Shown: positions 22,645 through 34,569, counted from the first letter of the stretch. The stretch: DNA of 64,000 bases from Papio anubis (GCF_008728515.1 NC_044976.1:211545467-211609466); one strand, 5' to 3'. Program-made: numbers and translations. The notes: generated by a model not told the origin, from the sequence alone.

Positions 22645-23650
22645 TTAGCTGGTTATTTTGCTCGTTAGTTGATGCAGTTTCTTCCTAGCATTGATGTTCT
22701 TTACATTTTGGCATGTTTTTGCAATGGCGGGTACCGGTTGTTCCTTTCCATGTTTAGTGCTTCCCTTCAGGATCTCTTGTAGGGCAGGCCTGGTGGTGAC
22801 AAAATCTCTCAGCATTTGCTTGTCTGTAAAGGATTTTATTTTTCCTTCACTTATGAAACTTAGTTTGGCTGGATATGAAATTCTGGGTTGAAAAGTCTTT
22901 TCCTTAAGAATGTTGAATATTGGCCCCCACTCTCTTCTGGCTTGTAGAGGTTCTGCCAAGAGATCTGCTGTTAGTCTGATGGGCTTCCCTTTGTGGATAA
23001 CCCAACCTTTCTCTCTGGCTGCCCTTAACATTTTTTCCTTCATTTCAACTTTGGTGAATCTGACAATTATGTGTCTTGGAGTTGCTCTTCTCGAGGAGTA
23101 TCTTTGTGGTGTTCTCTGTATTTCCTGAATTTGAATGTTGGCCTGCCTTACTAGGTTGGGGAAGTTCTCCTGGATAATATCCTGCAGAGCATTTTCCAAC
23201 TTGGTTCCATTCTCCCCGTCACTTTCAGGCACACCAATCAGACGTAGATTTGGTCTTTTCACATAATCCCATATTTCTTGGAGGCTTTGTTCATTTCTTT
23301 TTACTCTTTTTTCTCTAAAGTTCTCTTCTCTCTTCATTTCATTCATTTGATCTTCAATCACTGATACTCTTTCTTCCAGTTGATTGAGTCGGTTACTGAA
23401 GCTTGTGCATTTGTGTCATGGTTTTCATCTCTCTCAGTTCATTTATGGACTTCTCTGCATTGGATTCTAGTTATCCATTCATCCATTCTTTTTTCAAGGT
23501 TTTTAGTTTGTTTGCACTGGGTACATAGTTCCTCCTTTAGCTCTCAGAAGTTTGATCTACTGAAGCCTTCTTCTCTCAACTCATCAAAGTCATTCTCCAC
23601 CCAGCTTTGTTCTGTTGCGATGAGCTGCGTTCCTTTGGAGGGGGAGATGC
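22645..23650 (-). pseudogene. L1 ORF1 relic (RNA-binding chaperone)
   Basis: The open part (23361-22645, 238 codons) covers the end of the coiled coil and the RRM/C-terminal domains: NLRLIGVPESDGENG, ENFPNLVRQANIQIQ, and APRHIIVRF-like TPRHIIVRFTKVEMK. The N-terminal part above 23361 is out of frame. It lies just upstream of ORF2 in the usual L1 order. Confidence 0.9.
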
Positions 23651-24733
23651 GCTCTGATTTTTTGAATTTCCAGCTTTTCTGCACTGCTTTTTCCCCATCT
23701 TTGTGGTTTTATCTGCCTTTGGTCTTTGATGATGGTACTGATGGGGTTTTATGTGGGTGTCCTTTCTGCTTGTTAGTTTTCCTTCTAACAGTCAGGACCC
23801 TCAGCTGCAGGTCTGTTGGAGTTTGCTTGAGGTCCGCTCCAGACCCTGTTTGCCTGGGTATCAGCAGCGGAGGCTGCAGAAGACAGAATATTGCTGAACA
23901 GCAAGTATTGCTGTCTGATTCTTGCTCTGGAAGCTTTGTCTGAGAGGTGTACCCAGCCATGTGAGGTGTGAGGTGTCAATCTGCACCAAGTGAGGGATGT
24001 CTCCCAGTTAGGCTACTCAGGGGTCAGGGACCCACTTTAGCAGGCAGTCTGTCCATTCTCAGATCTCAGCCTCCATGCTGGGATAATCACTGTTCTCTTC
24101 AAAGCTGTCAGACAGGGACATTTACCTCTGCCGAGGTTTCTGCTGCTTTTTATTTAGCTATGCCCTGTCCCCAGAGGTGGAGTCTACAGAGGCAGGCAAG
24201 CCTCCTTGAGCTGCAGTGGGCTCCATCCAGTTCGAGCTTCCTGGCGGCTTTGTTTACCTACTTAAGCCTCAGCAATGGCGGGTGCCCCTCCCGCAGCCTC
24301 GCTTCTGCCTTGCAGTTAGATCTCAGACTGCTGTGCTAGCAATGAGGGAGGCTGCATGGGAGTGGGACCCTCTGGGCCAGGCGTGGGGTATAATCTCCTG
24401 GTGTGCTGTTTGCTAAGACCCTTGGTAAAGAGCAGTATTAGGGTGGGAGTTACCCGATTTTCCAGGTGTTGTGTGTCTCAGTTTCCCTTGGCTAGGAAAA
24501 GGAATTCCCTTCCCCTTTGCACTTCCCGGGTGAGGCTATGCCTTGCCCTGTTTCACCTCTCGCTGGTTGGGCTGCACCCACTGACCAGCACCGACTGTCC
24601 AACACGCCCCAGTGAGATGAACCTGGTACCTCAGTTGAAAATGCAGAAATCACCCATCTTCTGTGTTGCTCACACTGGGAGCTGGAGGCTGGAGCTGTTC
24701 CTATTCGGCCATCTTGGGTGGCCCCCCACCCTC
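23651..24733 (-). promoter_or_regulatory. L1 5'UTR (internal promoter region)
   Basis: About 1 kb of GC-rich L1 leader is present, starting with the YY1-type box (the antisense form of CAAGATGGCCG near 24710). Open frames in this stretch on the + strand have no supporting motif. Confidence 0.85.
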
Positions 24734-24897
24734 CATTTTCAATCTTTATACTCAAGCTAGACCTAGGGGTTTACACCACAGGATTTAGAAAGGGTATTAT
24801 GGGAAAGAAGAAACAACATGTTCCATACTCACTTTTCAGAGGAGACCTTGCTTTAGGTCAACACTCTAAAGCAACATCCTTCTTTTATACTTTAGAA

Positions 24898-25053
24898 ATG
24901 GAGTCTCACTATTGTTGCCTGGGCTGGAGGGCAGTGCCATCACAGGCATATTCATAGTGCACTACAACCTTCAGTTTCTGGGCTCAAGTGATCCTCCAGC
25001 CTCAGCCTCTTGCGTAGCTGGGACGACAGGTGCATGCCACCACACTTGCCTAT
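24898..25053 (-). mobile_element. Alu left-monomer fragment (FLAM-like)
   Basis: Antisense GGAGTCTCACTATTGTTGCC, then TTCTGGGCTCAAGTGATCC and GTGCATGCCACCACA are present, with no second arm. Confidence 0.8.
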
Positions 25054-26804
25054 ATCCTTGTTGATTTAGGGATTACGAGGGAGGGGTGGAGGAGGAGGAT
25101 TCTCTACACACCTTGATTTGAACTGCCTCAAGTTCAGAAAAATAGCCTTGCTCAACTCTAACCAAAGTCCTACTTGGAAAAAGGCAGTAGAAATAAAAGA
25201 GAAGCCCAATGAGTAAGACCTTGTAAGTATATTTATGCCACCATTCAAGAGTGGGAAACAGCTCCAGCCAGTCAGTAGGGTGCTTGGATTCCTTGGCATG
25301 TTCCTATGTCTGCATGACTCCCTTGACTTGGATTTCCAAACTTTCCAAGCAAGCTTATGATTCTTCCAGACTTTCCAGGTAGCCTTCCCTATAAAGAGAG
25401 AATACGCAGATGGGCTGATGTCAGAAGTCGAATTTCTCATTGTAAATGAGTTGGTAGTTTAGCTTATACATTAATCACTTGAGTATCGTTATTCTGGATG
25501 AATCTTCCTTAAGCCCAATCATTGCAAGGTGTCCCAAAAAATGGGATCCAAACCTTGGTGTCAACCCAGATATGGCAGCCAGCTGGTCTTTCTAGTCCCT
25601 AAATTCAACTGATTTCAACAACATCCACTGAGGCCAAGCCATGAGAACCAGGAAACTCTGCAGGCATCACATGCTGGAGTAGAAACTGCCTGTGTCCCTT
25701 CAGGAGGTTTCATCTGGAAGAGTGTGTGCAGTGGCACAGCTTTGTGGTTTCAAACCTCAGCTGATCAGGAATCTGTAAAATCCTGCAAGGATCGGTCCTA
25801 GTGCACATAAGTGGGTTAGCCAAAACCACGTCATGGTTGAAAGGGCAGCTTCATGTGTGGACAATTCATGTGGAAAGGCATGTCCTTTCAATTTGCACAT
25901 CAGAAAATGGCCGTGAGAGCAACACATGAGCAAAGCCACCTCATTCATTCATTCATTCATTCAACAACTGTTGATGATATACCTAGTATGAGCCTCCTGT
26001 TGTGCTCAGTGCTGGGGACACAGCAATCTATGACTGTCTCTGTCTTGGTGGTGCCTCTCGCCATGGTGAGTGAGGTCAGGGTTTCACCTGGCACCACCCC
26101 CTACTCGGGATGGAAGGGAGGACAAGGAGGGTGATGTTGTGAGATGGTTACTGATTCCTCTAAAGACTCTTAATCAGGATCTGTAGTTTTTCCAGAAAGG
26201 GATTTTTCCACGTAAGTTATAGGAACCAAATGCTGACACTCAAGATTTACCTTCTGGAACCAAGAAACATCTCACTGCTCTGTATATTCGTTTTCAAAAA
26301 TGTCAACTCAAGTTCATGTTTTCTAAGTGCAGTCATGTCCGTGTAAGTGCCACTTTGAAACTTCACAGCTCAGCTACTTTATCAGGCAGGAGAGGGGATA
26401 ATTGCTGGGGTAAAAATAATATTCCAAACCGCTGTCTAGATTGGAGGCTGATTTTTTGACTTAGGACTTTTTAACGTTGACTCTTACAAAAGAATAAAAA
26501 GAGTGGCCCAGGTATGGTCAGTGTTTTTATTTAAAAACAAGCATATTCCTATAGTCTATATAGCAAGAGAAAATAAATGAATAAATAAAAATAAGTATAG
26601 CTTGGTTGAAAGCTAGCTTATAACTAAATGAAAAACATGTGACCTGAGATTTGGCTCAGTCATCCCCACATCCATTTGTTTCACACCTTCTGCAGCTTGG
26701 ATGGTCCTCACCCATTTTCTTTTCCAAAACACTTATATTTCATTTCTTGCGTCTTAGTCACCCATGTTTTCTTTACAATTTTGAGGTGTTAAAATTTTTT
26801 TTCA
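25054..26804. other. mostly single-copy intergenic DNA
   Basis: No gene was recognised. A short CATT repeat at 25943-25963 is followed by TATGAGCCTCCTGTTGTGCT and GTGCTGGGGACACAGCAAT. This pattern is common in old L2/MIR-type repeats, so a diverged copy probably covers 25940-26050. The remaining frames (e.g. 25066-25440) carry no motif. Confidence 0.45.
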
Positions 26805-26983
26805 GGCCAAATGCGGTGGCTCATGCCTATAATCCCAGCACTTTGGGAGGCTGAGGTTGGGGGGGGAATCACTTGAGGTCAGGAGTTCAAAATCAGCTTG
26901 GCCAACATGGTGAAACCCTGTCTCTACTAAAATTACAAAAATTAGCTGAGAGTGGTGGTGGGTATCTGTAATCCCAGCTACTC
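26805..26983 (+). mobile_element. Alu truncated at its 3' side
   Basis: It opens with GGCCAAATGCGGTGGCTCA and stops abruptly at CCCAGCTACTC, in the right arm, with no A-tail. L1 sequence begins at the next base. Confidence 0.9.
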
Positions 26984-27530
26984 ATCTATTGTTTCTTGAC
27001 TTTTTAATAATTGCTGTTCTGACTGGTGTGAGGTGATATCTCATTGTGGTTTTGATTTGCATTTCTCTAATGACCAGTGATGATGAGCTTTTTTTCATAT
27101 GCTTGTTGGCCACATGAATGTCTTCTTTTGAGAAGTGTTGGTTCATGTCCTTTGCCCACTTTTTAATGGTGGTTTTTTTTTCTTGTAAATTTAAGTTCCT
27201 TAAAGATGCTAGATATTAGACCTTCGTCAGATGCATAGTTTGCAAAAATTTTCTTCCATTTTGTAGGTTGTATATTCACTCTGATGATAGTTTCTTTTGC
27301 TGTGCAGATGTTCTTTAGCTTAATTAGATCCCCTTTATCAATTTTGGCTTTTGTTGCAATTGCTTTTGGCATTTTTGTCATGAAATCCTTGCACATGCCT
27401 ATGTCCTGAATGATATTGCCTAGGTTTGTCTTCTAGGGTTTTTATAATTTTGGGTTTTATAGTTTTATAGTTTTGGGTTTTATGGTTTTAGGTAAGTCTT
27501 CAATCCATCTTGAGTTAATTTTTGTATTAA
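26984..27530 (-). mobile_element. L1 ORF2 fragment
   Basis: Antisense L1 ORF2 3' sequence is present: TTGTTTCTTGACTTTTTAAT, GTGGTTTTGATTTGCATTTC and TTTGCCCACTTTTTAATGG. The element has no 3'UTR because it starts at the Alu junction. A short repeated GTTTTATAGTTTTGGGTTTT lies near 27450-27490. Confidence 0.9.
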
Positions 27531-27655
27531 ATAGATTCTTTTCATTGAGTACCAAACAGTATATTCAAAAAATAAGATCATTTGAATGTTATAGTCCCTC
27601 AGAAGATTTGTTTGCTTCTTGTAGATGGCTAAGCCCATGTCATCTTTTATTGTTT

Positions 27656-27949
27656 GTTTTGTCACCCAGGCTGGAGTGCAGTGGTGTGTTCATAGCTCAC
27701 TGCAGCCTCAAACTCCTGGGCTCAAGCGACCCTCCTGCTCCAGCCTCCCAAGCAGCTAGGACTACAGGTGTGTGCCACCACACCTATCCAGCCATTTTTT
27801 AATTTTTATTTTTGTAGAGATAATTTTTATTTTGTAGAGGGGTCTCACTATGTTGACCAGGCTGGTCTCAAACTCCTGGCCTCAAGCAATCCTTCTGCCT
27901 TTGCCTCCTGAAGTGTGAGGATTACAAGCATGAGCTACTGCACCTGGCC
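27656..27949 (-). mobile_element. old Alu (AluJ-type)
   Basis: GTTCATAGCTCACTGCAGCC and CAAACTCCTGGGCTCAAGCG are AluJ-like, and divergence is high. The end is TGCACCTGGCC. Confidence 0.85.
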
Positions 27950-28216
27950 TTACCCCACATCATCTTAATTCAACAGGAGATACACATGATTTGAAGCTTT
28001 CTGATAGGGCTTCTCTATTTCTTACTGATCTGTACTTCTCACGTATTATTCATCAGAGTCCCAACCCAAAGCCTGGGGTCTTATAAGGACCCATCTCCCC
28101 TAGTAGTCTGATTTCCAGTATTGTATTTCCAATCCCTTGCATCTGTTGAAAGCTCTGTTTAGCATTTGTGCTTCTGAAATCAGTAGATAGCTCTGAGGAA
28201 AAGTGGCTGCATTTTT

Positions 28217-28514
28217 ATTTTTTTTTTCCTCGAGATGGAGTCTTGCTCTATCGCCCAGGCTGGAGTACAGTGGTGCGATCTCAGCTCACTGCAACCTCTG
28301 CCTCCTGGGTTCAAGCAATTCTCCTGCCTCATCATCCCAAGTAGCTGGGATTACAGACATGTGCCACCACACCTGGCTCAATTTTTTTGTATTTTTAGTA
28401 GAGACAGGGTTTCACCATGTTGGCCAGGCTCATCTTGAACTCCTGACCCCGTGATCTGCCCACCTCAGCCTCCCAAAGTGCTGGGATTACAGGTGTGAGC
28501 CACCACGCCTGGCC
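28217..28514 (-). mobile_element. Alu, full length (AluS-like)
   Basis: It runs from a T-rich start and GAGATGGAGTCTTGCTCTATC to CACCACGCCTGGCC. Confidence 0.92.
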
Positions 28515-28784
28515 CTTGGCTGCAAATTTTTGACTCACCTCTCAATGCGCATCTCTCTGATTTTGACCATGCAGTTTTCCTCCCTACCTTGGTGTATCTC
28601 TGATGCATTCAAACAAATGTAGGGTTAAAATGTTAATCCAACTTTTCTAGTTGTTTTCAGCAAATGGATTGATTGATATTACCTACTTCATCATTGTAGG
28701 AAGGGAAATATTATTTAAATTTTTAACATAGCATCCCACTTTTTTTGTTTCCTTTTCCCCTAAACTCTGAGGTCCGTGAGAGGA

Positions 28785-28875
28785 GGAGCTATCTTATTCA
28801 TCTTGATGTGCCCAGGACTCAGCACAGAACTTGAAATACAATATATGATTATTAAATATTTGCTAAATCAGTGCA
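28785..28875 (+). repeat. L2/MIR-type tail, diverged
   Basis: TGTGCCCAGGACTCAGCAC and GATTATTAAATATTTGCTAA match the common L2/MIR end that precedes AATATTTGTTGAATGAA motifs. The class is tentative. Confidence 0.5.
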
Positions 28876-28877
28876 TT

Positions 28878-28878
28878 C

Positions 28879-28912
<34 letters not shown>

Positions 28913-29208
28913 GAGACAGAGTCTCTCTCTGTCTCCCAGGCTGGAGTGCAATGGCATGATCTCGGCTCACTGCAACCTCCTCCTCCTCCTGAGTTTAAGC
29001 AATTCTCTTGCCTCCGCCTCTCAAGTAGCTGGGATTACAGGCACCCGCCACCATGCCTGGCTAATTTTTTTTTTTTTTTTGTATTTTTAATAGAGTCAGG
29101 GTTTCACCATGTTGGCCAGGCTGATCTCAAACTCCTGACCTCAGGTGATCCACCCACCTAGGCTTCCCAAAGTGTTGGGATTACAGGTATGAGCCAGTGC
29201 ACCCAGCC
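28878..29208 (-). mobile_element. Alu with (TTTTC)n start
   Basis: The A-tail has become a (TTTTC)n run. GAGACAGAGTCTCTCTCTG and the end CAGTGCACCCAGCC frame a full dimer with an internal T-run near 29065. Confidence 0.92.
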
Positions 29209-30144
29209 TCTCCTTGGGATTTCTGATAAATAATGTAATTTTTTTTTTACCCTTTCCAGAAACCAAAAACGGTCACTTGTGCAGGGCAATGAGAGCTGTC
29301 CTCTCTGGGTGTGGTCAATTGGTTAATACACAGACCAACAAAAATTTTTTCCCTGAGGGGTATTTTATCACTGACATTGTTTAGAATTGCTGGTAGATGG
29401 TGATAGTAACAAGTAGATGACTTTTAGTGATTTTACTGTTTTTAAAATTCTCACCATAAAATGTGCTCCTATTGCCTGCAGTCTAGGATGGACTGCTCCC
29501 ACTCCCTAACCCTTGATACGCACAGCTCATGACAGTGGAGGCAAGGTTTTGGGGGACAACCTAGCTGAGTTCGTAAAGAAGTGTGTGCCCCTGTAGTGAG
29601 CGGCCCAGCTGGTTTTGACACATTGCATTATTCCTGACCGTTCCATCCTCTCCTGGCTCTCCGGGGAAACATTTATCTGCACTAAATTGCTTTAAACCAC
29701 ACTTCTACTGATGAGATTGGTCAGGACACGGTGGCAGGCAAGTGCTAGAATATTATTTACTCAAACTGCATAGTCATGTTCGGGTTTGCTTTTCATACTA
29801 GATGCCCCTTGAGGACAGGGGCAGGTCTCGTTCATTATTGTCTGTTCCAAAGCAACAACTCCAGGATTGCACAGAATTGGAGTTCAATCAATATTAGTCA
29901 CATTGAATGGTTCTCCCCTGTATGTCATTTCACACATAAAACAAACAGAATATTATTTGTTATGTGCTTGATTCTTTAAAATCAGCATGCATGAAAGATA
30001 AGTTTTTTGGAGAATATATGACATCTTGTTAAAAAGCCCTTCTGCTTCCAGGGATATAATTTTAAGATAAATTGGTAATGCACAAGTAAGAAACACATTA
30101 TTTGTTAAAAGGGGGTGGGAAACACGGATTAAAGAAATAGGTTT
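29209..30144. other. unassigned intergenic DNA
   Basis: No gene is seen. The stretch TGCCCCTTGAGGACAGGGGC at about 29801 is typical of L2-like repeats, so an old copy may cover 29795-29915. Confidence 0.4.
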
Positions 30145-30478
30145 GGCTGGGCGCGGTGGCTCACGCCTGTAACCCCAGCACTTTGGGAGGCCAAGGCGGG
30201 CAGATCATGAGGTCAGGAGATCAAGACCACCCTGGCTAATATGGTGAAACCCTGTCTCTACTAAAAATACAAAAAATTAGCCTGGTGTGGTGGCGGGCGC
30301 CTGTAGTCCCAGCTACTTGGGAGGCTGAGGCAGGAGAATGGCATGAACCCGGGACGTGGAGCTTGCAGTGAGCTGAGATCATGCCACTGCACTCCAGCCT
30401 GGGCAACAAAGCAAGACTCTTTCTCAAAAAACAACAACAACAACAAAAAAAACAAAAAAAAATTAAATAAATAAATAA
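30145..30478 (+). mobile_element. Alu, full length
   Basis: It runs from GGCTGGGCGCGGTGGCTCAC to a complex A-tail of (CAA)n and (AAAT)n. A possible duplicated target is AAATAGGTTT before it and AAATAAGTTTT after it. Confidence 0.92.
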
Positions 30479-31431
30479 GTTTTATATTATAAAGAAAATA
30501 AAGATTCATGACCAGGAAACCTACATAGTAAAGGGAAATACTATACATTAAAAGATGAGTTCATGAAAGTCAAAGGCAAACTGAGGTTCCTTGTGTAGAA
30601 AGACTTTCAATAAGCCTACAAAACTCAGTTGAGAATATTCCTCTTTGGTTATGCTCTTATTTATCTGTTATTTTAGAGGTTGATAGGCACTGAAGTTCAC
30701 CTATCTAGATATCTGGAACCCAGGACCACCTTAAAGAAAGTTATCTGAACTTACATTCGTGACTATTTTTTTACTTGCTTAAGCATTAAGTCAACTGGTT
30801 GACATCTCAGTAAATTTTCAGAGCGTGGCATTTTTTTTTTTAATGCTACTAACAGTAAATGTTACGGAACTGTTAACATTTATTCATTCTTCTTCAGTGA
30901 GTCACTTTGATCTTAGAATTCTTTTGTTCCTAATCATTCTTAAACATTTCTTACTTTTTGTCCTCAGGAATTTGTCTTTACTCTAAATGAGAAGCTCACT
31001 GATAAGTTTGTGTTTTTGAAATTAACTGTGTTAGTCATTAATCCTATACACTAGTATAGTGTTGGTTTCTCCACCATTCCAGAAATGCTGGTGGGACTGT
31101 ATTTCTTAACATTAGGCTAGGTAAAATGATGTGACTAGCTCTGGCCATTGTATTGTAAACAGAAGTGACATGTGTTACTTCCTGGTCAGAGAATTTAATA
31201 GTTCATGTAAGACGCTCCAGCAATCTCTTTTCCCTCTGGCATGGTGACCAGCAACATTTGCTCTGTCAACCTGGATCTTTAAATGGCCAGGATGAGCTGA
31301 GCACCCCTGCTGACCCGCGATGAATATGTAGTGTGAACAACAACAAAAATCCTTTGTGGTTTTAAACCACTAAGATTTGGGGATTATTTATTACTATTCG
31401 TATCAGAATTCTACCGTAGACATAGAACCAG

Positions 31432-31436
<5 letters not shown>
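30479..31436. other. unassigned, with a likely old LTR or DNA repeat at 31070-31400
   Basis: GTGACATGTGTTACTTCC and GGTTTTAAACCACTAAGATT are typical of a medium-reiteration repeat, but I cannot name the family. The rest looks single-copy. Confidence 0.4.

Positions 31437-31462
<26 letters not shown>
31437..31462. repeat. (CA)n microsatellite
   Basis: A perfect CA run of about 13 units follows TATATA. It sits at the head of the medium-reiteration sequence that follows. Confidence 0.92.
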
Positions 31463-31467
<5 letters not shown>

Positions 31468-31812
31468 TTGATTTATTGAAAGGAATTTGCTTACGTGATT
31501 GTGGGGGTTGCTAGGCAGGTCCACAATCCATTGGCAGCTCACTAGGAAGGGTGAGCCGGAACTCAGGAAGGAGCGGATGCTGTAGTCTACAAGTATAATT
31601 TCTTCTTCAGGGAAGCCTCAGTTCTGCTCTTAAGACCTTTTGAGGCCCACTTAAGATTATCGAGGAAAATCTTTCTTAGTGAAAAAATCTGATTATAGAC
31701 TTTAATGACATCCACAAAAAGCCTTCACAGCAACACCTGGCTCAGTTTGTGTGTCACTAAGTAACGGGGGACAGTAGCCTAGTCAATTTGACACATACAA
31801 TTGACCATCACA
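31463..31812. repeat. medium-reiteration repeat, family not named
   Basis: GATTTATTGAAAGGAATTTG, then a GTCCACAATCC block, ends with GTCAATTTGACACATACAAT and TGACCATCACA. This head and tail are familiar from a primate interspersed repeat whose name I cannot give safely. Confidence 0.55.
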
Positions 31813-34320
31813 CTATGGCATAACATAACTAGGCTCCCCAAATTGCATGATCATAGGAACAATTCAGCAATATATCACTGTCTGCAGACCTTAGACTCCT
31901 TAAATGTTCCAGCTCTTGTATCGTTTTTATATAAATAACTACAAACTGACTGGCTGAGTGACAAACTCCAAAATACAGAATTTTGTTTTCAACCCATATG
32001 CTAAATGGTAGCTGATGACATTCTTTTTACTTTTGAATGAGTGTCCACCATAGGCTAAATGTGAAACAAAATATCTAACATACCACTACCAAAGTAAATA
32101 AATAATCTTAAAAATCATCTAACTCTAGACCTTCTGATATTACTAATCTCTACTTAAATTGGGCTGGGAGCCATGCAGGATAAACATGTCTTAATACTAC
32201 CCCCACTTCCTCCATTTCCTCCTATGACATTTCAATAGATCCACCTTGCTTCATCAGACCCCCAGGAATGATTTCGCTTCTGTCTTCTACACATTTCTGT
32301 AAACTGCCTACTTACACCAAATATTCAGCATACTATTAGCAACTTTTGCATTTGTTAAGTCAATCATTAGACTGTGTATTTTAAAATATTATCTAAATTT
32401 ATAACACATCTGTCTCTACTTCACTCTGTGTATTCTACGCCTCATTTTCCTCATATAGAAAAATAGTGGGTCTGGGCTTCGAGAGTTTTAATTCTGCTCT
32501 CCAGCTCTAACAATCTCTATGTCTATCATGTAGTCATTTCCTAACTTTTGCATTTCCATGCTCAATGTTTCAAACACACTTTGTGAGTCAAACACATTTG
32601 ATTACTATTGATTTGATATTTAACCCTCATGGCATGGATCCATATGCTTCACCATGGAGATCTCTGACATGAGTCTCCGTCCGACCCAAAAGGTATACTA
32701 CAGAGTTTCTTTTTCTTTCCTCTTTTCCTTCCAAGCTACTTAAAAACGAGGACGGCTTTCACTTTGTCGTGTTAGTTAGGCCCTTCCAGGTTTCAAAGAG
32801 CAGACACACAGTCAGGTTACTTCAGCTAATGTGAGTTTATTTATGTCAATACACAGGAAGAAAAAAAAGCAACCCAGGAACTACAAAGTCCAGACTCATT
32901 GTTCAGGAATCAAGTATTTCTCCAGTAACCTAAGAGCAGAAATGGCAAATCAACCAGAACTCAAGTTGTCTTGACTGCAGAAGTAACTGCTGTCACTGCT
33001 CTCAGAGGCACCATTACGGTGACTGTGTCTATTTTGGCTGCGCTTCCTGTTCATCATTTACCTTCTGGTATTCAAACTCCCTAAAAGAGGGCTGTGACTG
33101 GTTGGGCCAGGTGCCATCAAAAAAGAATACCACTGCTAGGTACACTTCCATTCCTTAGGCCACCCTCTGGCCCATAAATGAGTCTCTTTGGGTCAGGTAC
33201 TGAACCTTGGCACAATCAGCTGTGGCCAGTGTAGACAGTTCACACGGCAGAAAGTACAGTTTTGCTCCTGCAGGAGCTGTGGAGGTAGGGTCTCTCCGAG
33301 ACACCAGGAAAACTATAGATCCACCTATGAAATATGAATAAGAGAGAGCTTTATCACTGGGGACAAACCCGCCTTTGTTTCTCAATGACATTTGCCTACA
33401 GAGGATTTTCAAAGTGCTTTATCAGTACTATAACTTTGCTGAAAATAAAGTGTTGCCTTCTTTTTATTACATTTTCTAGGATGTTGCCTTTAGTAACTCA
33501 CCCCTTTTAAAGAAGCAGCTAGTCTTCGCTTTTAAGTAATAACAAGTGAAATTGTAGATTACGCTCTGATTTGAATGTTATTGGATATTTTCTGAGTTGT
33601 CTTTAAAGATCTTCATCCTCCACTTACATTGGAAAGTAACATATAATTTCAATGTTTTTAATCCTGGGAATTGAGGTCATATTTCCAAGATTTGTTGTGC
33701 ATTTGTGTGGGAAAACTCTAAATTAGAAACCATCTGTGTTTGTCTTGCAAGGGGCTCAGAATGTCTCATCTGTTTTTCAGAATTTTCTGCCCATGGGGAA
33801 TAGGAGAGTCTGTAAGGGAATTAATAATTTTTTAACATCTGAGCCAAAAGGAATGGGTTTGAGAGCCAGATATCCACTTCATAAAAAGAGATCTTTTCTC
33901 CTTACTAATTTATCTCTCAAGACTAAATCACAAATAATCTTCACCCTTACTATGATTTAATTGGACTCCTTGTACATAACTGTTATCAAACAGCCCAATT
34001 TTTAAAAAACCACAAAATTGTAGCATTCAGAAATGCCGATAAAATCAGAATACTATTGACTATTGCAGACTCAAAGTTCACTTCTAAGCCTTTGCTAACC
34101 TCTCAAATGATAGTTTTTTTAAAAAAAATCTGCCTCTCATATTGATTCTCTTTATGAAAAGAGTACCCACCTTATTACATATTGTGCATATCCTTTCAGA
34201 GCTAAGACTGCCTCAAATCCAAATTACTTTAGTAAATCAACACATTTTATCCCGTGTGGGTCTTGAGAAAGGAACCATGTAAAGCACTCCAAGTTGTCTG
34301 GCTCAAGTAGGTTGTCAGCG
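31813..34320. other. repeat-poor DNA below PLD5
   Basis: No gene was identified. A - strand AATAAA at about 32829 and low repeat content leave open that the longest PLD5 transcripts reach here. The block 32780-33420 has the look of an old interspersed repeat or retrocopy on the - strand (a TTTATT signal beside an A-rich patch at 32860). The 85-codon frame at 33155-33412 has no known motif. Confidence 0.4.
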
Positions 34321-34367
34321 TCTCACCCTGAGCCCAGCGCCTCAGACCACTCGGCCATCCTGAGACT
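34321..34367 (-). pseudogene. tRNA-Leu-like 5' half
   Basis: Read on the - strand, CAGGATGGCCGAGTGGTCTG followed by AGGCGCTGGGCTCAGG matches the D-arm, A-box (TGGCCGAGTGG) and anticodon arm of cytosolic tRNA-Leu, with CAG in the anticodon position. The sequence then leaves the tRNA pattern. No B-box (GGTTCGAATCC) or 3' acceptor follows, so it is a fragment and not a working gene. Confidence 0.6.
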
Positions 34368-34520
34368 CTAGCTTGTCAACTTCTAAGTGCCCCAGTGGGA
34401 GGGGAATTTACACACTGGGGGAGCTGGCTGAGATGGCTGTTAAGGTGTGCTCTACACCTGAGATTCAATGTGGGTTTGTTGAGCAAACACTAGGTTCTGT
34501 AGTGGGGTCTCTATGATTGG

Positions 34521-34539
34521 TTTTTTTTTTTTTTTTTTT
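34521..34539 (-). other. genomic poly(A) run downstream of PLD5 poly(A) signal
   Basis: On the - strand 19 A follow AATAAA (34570-34575) by about 30 nt. The spacing equals that of a real cleavage site, so this is either a genomic A-run at the PLD5 3' end or the A-tail of a retrocopy inserted on the - strand. Confidence 0.6.
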
Positions 34540-34569
34540 CACTAAAAGATAATTTACTCAGAATGAACA

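Larger units (their letters stand above)
18244..24745 (-). mobile_element. near full-length L1PA with 3' transduction
   Basis: The 5' end at about 24733-24700 carries the antisense form of the L1 start (CCAAGATGGCCGAATAGGAA). The body has ORF1, ORF2 and a 3'UTR ending near 18625. The tail at 18256 and the 5' end are flanked by an exact 12-bp duplication, CATTTTCAATCT, at 18244-18255 and 24734-24745. Between the L1 3' end (about 18625) and the final T-run (18257-18265) lie about 360 bp that are not L1PA. Both ORFs are broken, so it cannot move. Subfamily L1PA is firm, but the exact number is not. Confidence 0.92.

Noticed and set aside
22645..23361. 238-codon open frame on the - strand
   Set aside because: It is L1 ORF1, truncated at its N-terminus, within the same element.
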